Position numbers and translations under genes: made by a program | DNA from: an uncultured Lachnospiraceae bacterium | GTDB lineage: Bacteria > Bacillota > Clostridia > Lachnospirales > Lachnospiraceae | Direction: 5' to 3' | NCBI GenBank assembly: GCA_934330725.1 | Contig: CAKRGM010000050.1 | Coordinates: 1-12,198 of the forward strand | Length of the DNA stretch: 12,198 bases | Part shown: positions 7,880-12,198 of the stretch, piece after piece | Position numbering within the stretch: position 1 is the first letter of the stretch | Layout: each line of letters starts with the position of its first letter | The notes under the pieces: model-generated | Seen by the model: only the letters and a program-made list of their open reading frames with translations | Database searches by the model: none | What the model was told of the DNA's origin: nothing

Positions 7880-8417
7880 TATTGATAAGAATGATATTTT
7901 TAAAGAAATTGAAATGATACAGTCATGTATTTCAAGAATGGCAAGCAATTCCTTTGCAATGAAGGGGTGGCACATAGGAATAATATCAGCATTAATTGTA
8001 TTTTTCTTTAGTAAAGATACTGTTAATTATCATACGTTGTTTATAGTAATTGCTGTTGTTACTCTTATATTCTGGTATCTTGATTCGTATTATCTTATGC
8101 TTGAAAGAAAATATAGATGGAAGTATCAATGGGTTTTAAACAATCGGGTTAATTCCAAAACTATTAGTGATAAATTCTTTTTGGATTTAAATTCGGATAA
8201 TAGTGAAATGTGGGATGCGGATCAGAATTCAAAAGAATATAAGGCAGCGATAAAAACTATAGATTGCAGAAATCGAGGTAAGAATGGTTTTGTATGTAGC
8301 TTTTATCAGTTTAAAGAAGTTGGAATTGTAATGTTGTCAAATACAATGGAAGCAGAATATATGCTTATATTTGTTGCTTCAATTATAGCTGAAGTTATAA
8401 ATATATATTATTGTTAA
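7872..8417 (+). CDS. Small membrane protein coupled to the TIR gene
   Basis: This encodes 181 residues. TAGGAG lies about 8 bases upstream, inside the end of the TIR gene, which it overlaps by 8 bases; this implies coupled, roughly equimolar expression. The N-terminal region has IQSCISRMASNSFAMKGWHI (about 16-35), running into a first membrane segment (about 35-48). A second segment (53-70) ends in FWYLDSYYLMLERKYRWKYQ. A hydrophobic C-terminal segment spans about 160-180. The combination RMASNSF..KGW and FWxLDxYYLxxER recalls a family of small membrane proteins found beside TIR genes, from memory and without a family name. It may be the TIR protein's anchor or effector (inference). No enzymatic motif is seen. 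Confidence 0.75.
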   Translation: MDNIDKNDIFKEIEMIQSCISRMASNSFAMKGWHIGIISALIVFFFSKDTVNYHTLFIVIAVVTLIFWYLDSYYLMLERKYRWKYQWVLNNRVNSKTISDKFFLDLNSDNSEMWDADQNSKEYKAAIKTIDCRNRGKNGFVCSFYQFKEVGIVMLSNTMEAEYMLIFVASIIAEVINIYYC

Positions 8418-8462
8418 CAAGAAAAAGTGTCAGTGTTATTTTTGATTAAGGTGTAAGTGAAG

Positions 8463-8493
8463 TTGACAATAGCAATAATTGTTGCTCTATTAT
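8463..8493 (+). promoter_or_regulatory. Promoter with embedded palindrome before the small acidic protein gene
   Basis: A perfect TTGACA (8463-8468) is followed after 19 bases by TATTAT (8488-8493, 5/6). Between the boxes lies AGCAATAATTGTTGCT (8471-8486), a palindrome with 7 of 8 positions pairing, well placed to be an operator. Transcription would begin near 8500 and serve the gene at 8552. Confidence 0.5.
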
Positions 8494-8537
8494 TTGTGTT
8501 TACATTATTCGTATCAGAGAAAAATAATTTTAGATAA
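8463..8537 (+). CDS. Possible 24-residue hydrophobic peptide
   Basis: A TTG start reads 24 codons: MTIAIIVALLFVFTLFVSEK then NNFR, a single membrane helix with a polar basic end. AAGGTG (8448-8453) lies 9 bases upstream. It occupies the same bases as the promoter call, so the reading may be accidental. If real, it would be a tiny membrane peptide akin in form to stress or toxin peptides. Confidence 0.25.
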   Translation: MTIAIIVALLFVFTLFVSEKNNFR

Positions 8538-8551
8538 AGGAACAGATCAAT

Positions 8552-8761
8552 ATGAAATATTTTTATAAATCATCAACAGCAGTAATTGAAGGAGAAGAAT
8601 ATAACACATACGATGTTTATATAGAGGATAATAACGGGAATATTGAAAATATACCAGACTTTTCAGTTGATGTTGATGAAACAAAGGAATTTATACAATA
8701 TTTGAAAGATAATAAAATCACACCTGAACAGTTACTCTCAGCTGCTCATGATTTTTTATGA
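8552..8761 (+). CDS. Small acidic hypothetical protein (DUF6514-like, tentative)
   Basis: A 69-residue acidic protein with AAAGGA (8536-8541) 10 bases before the ATG. It begins with a beta-rich half (MKYFYKSSTAVIEGEEYNTY, then DVYIEDNNGN) and ends in a helical half (DETKEFIQYLKDN, TPEQLLSAAHDFL). There is no signal peptide or membrane segment, so it is cytoplasmic. The layout recalls small Ruminococcus proteins of the DUF6514 type, but this is from memory. It is the last gene before two consecutive terminator hairpins and has its own promoter, so it is probably a separate unit from the TIR operon. The function is unknown. Confidence 0.65.
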   Translation: MKYFYKSSTAVIEGEEYNTYDVYIEDNNGNIENIPDFSVDVDETKEFIQYLKDNKITPEQLLSAAHDFL

Positions 8762-8814
8762 TTTTATTAAGGCTTAAATTTAAATAGTATAAATTGGATG
8801 TAAATCTATAAAAT

Positions 8815-8861
8815 CGGAGCAAAAGCTTTTAAAGCAAAGCAAATTCTGCTCCGTCTTTTTT
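8815..8861 (+). terminator. Rho-independent terminator after the small acidic gene
   Basis: CGGAGCA (8815-8821) pairs with TGCTCCG (8847-8853), followed at once by TCTTTTTT (8854-8861). The 25-base loop contains GCTTTTAAAGC (8825-8835), the exact reverse complement of GCTTTAAAAGC (8872-8882) in the next hairpin, so the two can compete. Confidence 0.75.
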
Positions 8862-8862
8862 G

Positions 8863-8902
8863 CCCTGTTTCGCTTTAAAAGCGGAATGGGGTTATTTTTA
8901 TG
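8863..8902 (+). terminator. Second, longer terminator-like hairpin
   Basis: CCCTGTTTCGCT (8863-8874) pairs with AGCGGAATGGGG (8880-8891) over 12 positions including three G-U pairs, with loop TTAAA, followed by TTATTTTTATG. The T tract is interrupted. It follows the first terminator by two bases and marks a clean break before the mobile-element genes. Confidence 0.6.
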
Positions 8903-8930
8903 CTTGTTTTTCAAAACTGGCAATGCTTTA

Positions 8931-8959
8931 TTGACAAATATCCATAGCCTTCGTTTGAT
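8931..8959 (+). promoter_or_regulatory. Promoter of the sigma-like regulator gene
   Basis: TTGACA (8931-8936, 6/6) and TTTGAT (8954-8959, 4/6) are separated by 17 bases. The strong ribosome binding site GGAGGTGA (8972-8979) and ATG 8984 follow. This would drive the start of the mobile-element gene set. Confidence 0.55.
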
Positions 8960-8983
8960 TTTAAATTGAACGGAGGTGAGGAT

Positions 8984-9415
8984 ATGAAGAAAAATACAGT
9001 CCGTGTTTACGATACAGTGTCAAAAAAATATGTTGATGTTGAGGTCAGTGAGGAGGTTCGGGTACATTACAACAGAACGCAGTGGAATATTGATGATAAC
9101 AATAAATCGTTCTATAACCATGAAATTCAGTTTTCAGTGCTGATTGGCGGAAAAGACGGGACATTTGAAAATTTCAGAGAATTCATAAATGAACACGAAG
9201 ATGTTGAAGAAAAGGCAGTATATAAAGTTCTTATTGAAAGGCTTTATGACTGCCTTATTTTTTTGTCCGAATCAGACCGTGAACTTATTGAAATGCTGTA
9301 CTTTGAAAATATGACTGAAAGAGAATGTGCTGAGTTTTATGGTATAAGTCAGAAAAATATCAACAAAAAGAAAACTAAGATTTTGTGCAAGCTTAATAAA
9401 CTTTTAGAAAAATGA
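8984..9415 (+). CDS. Sigma-70-like (region 4) regulator of a mobile element
   Basis: This encodes 143 residues. ATG 8984 is chosen over TTG 8966 because GGAGGTGA (8972-8979) lies between them at ideal spacing. The C-terminal part (about 80-140) reads LYDCLIFLSESDRELIEMLY, then a helix-turn-helix TERECAEFYGISQKNINKKK and a basic end. This is the sigma region 4 layout found in small sigma-like proteins of conjugative and integrative elements. The N-terminal part, with VRVYDTVSKKYVDVEVSEEV and HYNRTQWNIDDNN, has the form I recall for such element-encoded proteins, without a clear region 2. It therefore probably regulates element genes by binding DNA and may not be a full sigma factor. It has its own promoter. 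Confidence 0.75.
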   Translation: MKKNTVRVYDTVSKKYVDVEVSEEVRVHYNRTQWNIDDNNKSFYNHEIQFSVLIGGKDGTFENFREFINEHEDVEEKAVYKVLIERLYDCLIFLSESDRELIEMLYFENMTERECAEFYGISQKNINKKKTKILCKLNKLLEK

Positions 9416-9815
9416 AATTTCAGGGGGTATCAAACCCCCGACTTCTCCCCCTATACAAGCGAAAGGAATAATAATTTCTTTCAGGAAACTTGAAAACTGA
9501 ATATACAGCATCAGGAATACGTTAATCACACGGCTGGTATAAAATCTCGGCAGCCACAGAAGCCATACGCCAAGACCTTGAAAGAGCGAGCGAGAAATAT
9601 GCGGCTTCAAAATTCAAAATAGCTTTCTGAAATGGCAATGAAACGTGTGAGGATAATGATACTTCCGTCCAGTCACAGCACCCCTTGGTCGGGGAATCAG
9701 GCAATGAGGGCGGCTCTATGAGAACCATAGAGGGATGAGATTTCCATGAGATGAATAAGCTGTTCATCGTTGCCGATGCTCCGCCGTGACGGATGTTGTG
9801 AACAAGTATCACGGA

Positions 9816-9835
9816 TTGTCTGAGAAATCAGACGA
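9816..9835 (+). repeat. 8-bp stem with GAAA tetraloop
   Basis: TTGTCTGA (9816-9823) pairs with TCAGACGA (9828-9835) around GAAA; seven pairs are Watson-Crick and one is G-U. A GNRA tetraloop is a hallmark of folded RNA, which supports the structured-RNA reading of the gap. Confidence 0.6.
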
Positions 9836-9853
9836 AGGCAAAATGAATTATTA

Positions 9854-9880
9854 CTGCGGTTTGCATTTGGCAGACCGCAG
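9854..9880 (+). repeat. 11-bp hairpin before the Cys-rich mini-gene
   Basis: CTGCGGTTTGC (9854-9864) pairs with GCAGACCGCAG (9870-9880), ten Watson-Crick pairs and one G-U, loop ATTTG. Only CTTTACAT follows, so it is a weak terminator at best; it ends 25 bases before ATG 9906 and could be the last stem of a structured RNA or an attenuator. Confidence 0.6.
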
Positions 9881-9905
9881 CTTTACATAAGTTTGGAGTG
9901 ATAAT

Positions 9906-10112
9906 ATGAAAGAAAAAATAAAACATATGCGCGGCTTTTATGGCATAAGAATTACACCGACTGTTTGCATTTTGCCCAAATGTCATCCTTGCTATGGATG
10001 CGTTTGGAATGTAAAAGATACTAATGTCCTTTTTTGCCCATTTCAAAGCTGCGTTAAGAATAAGAAAGGTTTTAAAATGCCGGAAGTGAGGAATGATAAA
10101 AATGGTGATTAA
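9906..10112 (+). CDS. Cys-rich mini-protein, zinc-ribbon-like, hypothetical
   Basis: This encodes 68 residues with TTGGAGTGA ending 6 bases before the ATG. The middle holds closely spaced cysteines: TVCILPKCHPCYGCVWNV and then LFCPFQSCVKN. Six cysteines in under 40 residues, in CxxxxCxxC and CxxxxC patterns, suggest metal binding. The N terminus KEKIKHMRGFYGIRI is basic, as in nucleic-acid-binding mini-proteins. The reading frame runs over the start of mazF by 11 bases, so the two are probably co-translated. I do not recognise the family. The good ribosome binding site and cysteine spacing argue that it is real. Confidence 0.6.
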   Translation: MKEKIKHMRGFYGIRITPTVCILPKCHPCYGCVWNVKDTNVLFCPFQSCVKNKKGFKMPEVRNDKNGD

Positions 10113-10449
10113 AAGAGGCGATATATTTTATGCCGATCTTGATCCGATAATCGGTTCGGAACAGGGCGGTATCAGACCTGTTCTGGTAGTGCAGAACAAT
10201 GTCGGAAACAGATACAGTCCAACAGTGGTTGTGTTGCCTGTTTCGTCAGCCAAAAAGAATTATCTGCCAACACATATTCACGTTTGCGGTTCGAAAATGC
10301 TGCCGAAAAACTCAATTGTTCTTGCCGAGCAGATAAGAACCATAGACCGCAACAGGCTGAAAAGTTATGTTGGTTCAGTTGGGTTTGAGATTATGAAAAA
10401 GGTTGATAAGGCAGTAAAAATAAGTATTGGAGTTGATAGCGATGCCTAA
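10102..10449 (+). CDS. mazF: MazF/PemK family mRNA-cleaving toxin
   Basis: This encodes 115 residues. ATG 10102 is preferred to ATG 10093 because GAGG (10088-10091) then has a usable spacing of 10 bases and the protein starts MVIKRGDIFYADL, as in the family. Conserved stretches are RGDIFYADLDPIIGSEQGG (5-23), IRPVLVVQNN (24-33, with R25), VVVLPVSSAKK (42-52, with S48/S49 at the catalytic Thr/Ser position), and VLAEQIRTIDRNRL (73-86). MazF toxins cut single-stranded RNA at short sequences and inhibit growth. The length is normal and the catalytic residues look intact. No MazE-like antitoxin gene lies upstream; a 53-codon ORF overlaps its end. On mobile elements such genes often act in stability or regulation. 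Confidence 0.92.
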   Translation: MVIKRGDIFYADLDPIIGSEQGGIRPVLVVQNNVGNRYSPTVVVLPVSSAKKNYLPTHIHVCGSKMLPKNSIVLAEQIRTIDRNRLKSYVGSVGFEIMKKVDKAVKISIGVDSDA

Positions 10450-10603
10450 ATTCGGACAGGCAGAATTTGCTGATTTTATCACAAAAACTTTTGTGATAAA
10501 CAGACTTGAAAAGCTTCTTGCAGAGAATGAAAAAACAAGTCTGAACATCAAAAATTCAGAGGATATTTACAAGAATTTTTCGTCCTCAAAGGACGCAACG
10601 TAA
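10442..10603 (+). CDS. Small ORF overlapping mazF, possible non-canonical antitoxin
   Basis: This encodes 53 residues, starting at ATG 10442 with GGAG about 8 bases upstream and overlapping mazF by 8 bases. It is polar and probably helical: MPKFGQAEFADFITKTFVIN, RLEKLLAENEKTSL, then NIKNSEDIYKNF. There is no signal peptide or membrane segment. It does not resemble MazE, but its coupling to a toxin without an upstream antitoxin makes it a candidate partner. It could equally be an unrelated element gene. AAAGGAGG right after its stop serves the next gene. Confidence 0.6.
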   Translation: MPKFGQAEFADFITKTFVINRLEKLLAENEKTSLNIKNSEDIYKNFSSSKDAT

Positions 10604-10616
10604 AGGAGGAATTAAT

Positions 10617-10736
10617 GTGTTAGGATTTATTTTAGGTTCTATATTCGGAGGTACAGTCGGAGTGTTTACAATGTGCCTTTGCATGGCAGCAGGACAAGCG
10701 GAAAAGTGTGAAAATCATACAGATTCTAAGGATTAA
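10617..10736 (+). CDS. DUF3789 family single-helix membrane mini-protein
   Basis: This encodes 39 residues from GTG 10617; AGGAGG ends 7 bases upstream, and the overlapping ATG at 10615 meets a stop at once. The sequence MLGFILGSIFGGTVGVFTMC LCMAAGQAEK and a short polar tail fits the DUF3789 pattern of tiny proteins common next to recombinase and plasmid or ICE genes in Clostridia. It has one glycine-rich membrane helix. The function of DUF3789 is unknown. It is co-transcribed with mazF and the 53-codon ORF and precedes the recombinase by 71 bases. Confidence 0.8.
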   Translation: MLGFILGSIFGGTVGVFTMCLCMAAGQAEKCENHTDSKD

Positions 10737-10738
10737 TT

Positions 10739-10781
10739 TTGTCAGGTCTGGTGATACCATTCTGACAATAAAAATGGTATC
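10739..10781 (+). promoter_or_regulatory. Interleaved stems (pseudoknot or switch) upstream of the recombinase
   Basis: TTGTCAG (10739-10745) is complementary to CTGACAA (10762-10768), and GATACCATT (10753-10761) to AATGGTATC (10773-10781). All are perfect and the arms interleave, so they can form an H-type pseudoknot or two mutually exclusive hairpins. The element ends 14 bases before the GGAGGTGA (10796-10803) of the recombinase gene. Confidence 0.55.
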
Positions 10782-10807
10782 CTTGTTGGTGAAGCGGAGG
10801 TGATAGT

Positions 10808-12198
10808 ATGTCGACAGTAACAGTGATACAGCCAACCATAACAGAAGAAAAAAGCAGAATTATCCGATGTGCAGCATATTGCAGAGTCAGTTCCGACAGC
10901 GAAGATCAGATTAATTCTTTCATGGCTCAGACGAGGTACTACGGTAAGTTTTTTGAAAATTCTGAAACGGAAATATTGGTTGATATTTATGCTGACGAGG
11001 GCGTGACCGGTACTCGTGAGGATAAGCGTGAAGAATTTCAGCGTATGATGAAAGACTGCCGCAGGGGAAGAATTGACAGGATCTATGCCAAGTCGATAAG
11101 CCGTTTTGCACGAAATACAAAGGATTGCCTGAAAAACATCAGAGAACTGAAATCGCTCGGAATAACAATATTTTTTGAAAAGGAGAATATAGATACTGCC
11201 AATGTAAAAGACGAATTGATGATTACTGTTATGGGCGGTCTGGCACAGGAGGAATCAACTTCAATTTCACAGAATATGAGGTGGAGTGTTCAGAAACGAA
11301 TGCAGAACGGAACATACAGACTTGCTCGTCCTCCGTTTGGATTTGATATAGTAAACGAAAGACTTGAAGTAAATGAGAAACAGGCACAGATTGTCAGACG
11401 GATTTTTGAGTGGTATGTAAGCGGACTGGGAACGAAAATGATAGCTGATACCTTGAATGAAAAAAATATTCCGAGCAGCCAGAAACGAAAGTTATGGACA
11501 GCAGATGTTGTAAAATACATTCTGAAAAATGAGCGATATACCGGAAATGCAGTGTTTCAGAAAAATTATGTAACAGAAACTCTTCCACATGTAAAAAAGC
11601 GTAATTACGGAGAAAAACAGAAATATTATGTGGCAAACACCAATCCGCCGATTATCGAAAAAAGTGTTTTTGAAACTGTTCAGAAGATTTTGAAGGAACG
11701 GTACAGACCATATTTAAATGATGGACATTTGCTGTCAGGCAGGATTTTTTGTGCAGAATGTGGAACAGCGTACAGATTCAAAAAATGCAGAGAAAAAAGT
11801 TACTGGACTTGCCGCAGGCATGATATAAAGTCGGAACTGTGCAAGAATGGTAGGATTCCTGAAAACGATATCTATGCAGCTTTTGTAAGACTGTACAATA
11901 AACTGATGCATAATTATAGGCAGATTCTTGTGCCACTGCATACTGAATTGCAGAATTTAAAGCTTCGCAAATTTAGCGGAAATACAAATGTTATGGATAT
12001 TCATAAAGAAATTGCTAAACTTAATTATCTGCCAAGAGAAACCGAGAACGGCGAGATAGTTGCCGGCGAGGGATTCAGAATTGAAGTTTTTGCTGACGAA
12101 TCCGAAGAAGTAGAAATTGATATTTTTTCTGCTGCGGTTGATTTTGAACTGATTAAAAACAGCATTGATGAAGCGGAACAGTTTGCAAAAGATTATAT
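10808..12198 (+). CDS. Large serine recombinase (site-specific integrase), 3' end outside window
   Basis: An open frame of 463 codons starts at ATG 10808 after GGAGGTGA (10796-10803) and runs past the window edge without a stop. The resolvase domain begins RCAAYCRVSSDSEDQINSF, with S28 as the likely catalytic serine, and includes DEGVTGTREDKREEF, YAKSISRFARNTKD and MGGLAQEESTSISQNMRW. The recombinase domain includes RPPFGFDI, TADVVKYILKNERYTGN and the zinc ribbon FCAECGTAYRF...WTCRRH...LCKNG. These enzymes integrate and excise mobile elements. The expected coiled-coil after the ribbon looks short: KEIAKLNYLPRETENGEI leads into an acidic segment unlike the usual helical tail. It is probably the first of several recombinases in the element, as such cassettes often hold two or three (inference). 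Confidence 0.93.
   Translation, partial: MSTVTVIQPTITEEKSRIIRCAAYCRVSSDSEDQINSFMAQTRYYGKFFENSETEILVDIYADEGVTGTREDKREEFQRMMKDCRRGRIDRIYAKSISRFARNTKDCLKNIRELKSLGITIFFEKENIDTANVKDELMITVMGGLAQEESTSISQNMRWSVQKRMQNGTYRLARPPFGFDIVNERLEVNEKQAQIVRRIFEWYVSGLGTKMIADTLNEKNIPSSQKRKLWTADVVKYILKNERYTGNAVFQKNYVTETLPHVKKRNYGEKQKYYVANTNPPIIEKSVFETVQKILKERYRPYLNDGHLLSGRIFCAECGTAYRFKKCREKSYWTCRRHDIKSELCKNGRIPENDIYAAFVRLYNKLMHNYRQILVPLHTELQNLKLRKFSGNTNVMDIHKEIAKLNYLPRETENGEIVAGEGFRIEVFADESEEVEIDIFSAAVDFELIKNSIDEAEQFAKDY

Larger units (their letters stand above)
9416..9905 (+). other. Hairpin-rich gap without a clear gene: structured RNA or decayed coding region
   Basis: No intact gene with a good start is seen in this stretch of about 490 bases, which is unusually GC-rich (about 60% in 9661-9720). 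It holds many stems: GGGGGT/ACCCCC (9423-9439), GGCTG/CAGCC (9532-9555), GAAGCC/GGCTTC (9559-9608), CTCTATG/CATAGAG (9714-9732), an 8-bp stem capped by GAAA (9816-9835) and an 11-bp stem (9854-9880). Coding-like fragments also occur: ATEAIRQDLERASEKYAA (in a frame ending with TGA at 9628-9630), a continuation in the same frame to 9733, and GTG 9786 to TAA 9890 (34 codons), all without ribosome binding sites. Either a structured non-coding RNA or a broken gene fits. Confidence 0.45.
8931..12198. mobile_element. Partial integrative mobile element (sigma-like regulator to serine recombinase)
   Basis: The block contains a sigma-70-region-4-like gene, a Cys-rich mini-gene, mazF, a 53-codon ORF, a DUF3789 gene and a large serine recombinase running off the edge. 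This set is typical of the end of Clostridia integrative elements that use serine recombinases. Base composition changes here: one 60-base sample in the recombinase gene is about 48% GC, against about 17% at the start of the TIR gene. I could not find the attachment site or other end. Confidence 0.6.

Noticed and set aside
9490..9503. TTGAAAACTGAATA, which resembles a motif common in Firmicutes rRNA operon spacers
   Set aside because: No rRNA or tRNA sequence is nearby, and the short AT-rich string can occur by chance.
9522..9812. Minus-strand open frame of 96 codons across the gap region
   Set aside because: No ribosome binding site, no recognisable motif, and opposite to every other gene; it is explained by the GC-rich, hairpin-rich composition.
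11290..11941. Several minus-strand open frames under the recombinase
   Set aside because: The + strand recombinase frame has unmistakable domains throughout; the minus frames have no ribosome binding sites.
1..12198. CRISPR array, tRNA, rRNA or insertion sequence
   Set aside because: No regularly spaced repeats, cloverleaf-like sequences, rRNA stretches or IS transposase were seen on either strand by eye.

Overview
The window is AT-rich, Gram-positive-type DNA with strong AGGAGG/GGAGGTGA ribosome binding sites, genes nearly all on the + strand, and many overlapping starts and stops. Codon use, a DUF3789-type mini-gene, an LrgAB pair and a large serine recombinase cassette suggest a Ruminococcus-like gut or rumen Clostridia (Oscillospiraceae). 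This is inferred from style, not from a marker gene.

Region 1 (about 1-4426) is a peptide/ABC-transporter locus. A small Sec-secreted protein (145-537) is followed by a 15-bp hairpin and a tightly packed operon: a lipoprotein, two ABC-2-type permeases and one ABC ATPase. A second small secreted protein (4172-4426) shares a GAP-x-S motif with the first at the same distance from its signal peptide, but is shorter and looks truncated. The layout resembles loci that export, or protect against, secreted peptides.

Region 2 (4453-8417) is a very AT-rich five-gene operon and the most striking part of the window. It encodes a two-part protein with a nucleoside-deoxyribosyltransferase/TIR-like front half and a PLD-like rear half, an LrgA/CidA holin-like protein, an LrgB/CidB partner, a TIR-domain protein with an intact WxxxE motif, and a small membrane protein overlapping the TIR gene. 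Two candidate nucleotide-processing enzymes with three membrane proteins fit an abortive-infection-type defence system using a membrane effector. I do not recognise this combination as a named system.

Region 3 (8418-8900) holds a promoter with an internal palindrome, a small acidic protein gene and two consecutive hairpin terminators. Region 4 (8931 to the end) has higher GC and looks like one end of an integrative mobile element: a sigma-70-like regulator, a 490-base hairpin-rich stretch without a clear gene, a Cys-rich mini-protein, a MazF/PemK toxin, a small overlapping ORF, a DUF3789 mini-protein and a large serine recombinase cut by the window edge. The defence operon may be cargo of, or a neighbour to, this element; the sequence does not settle which.
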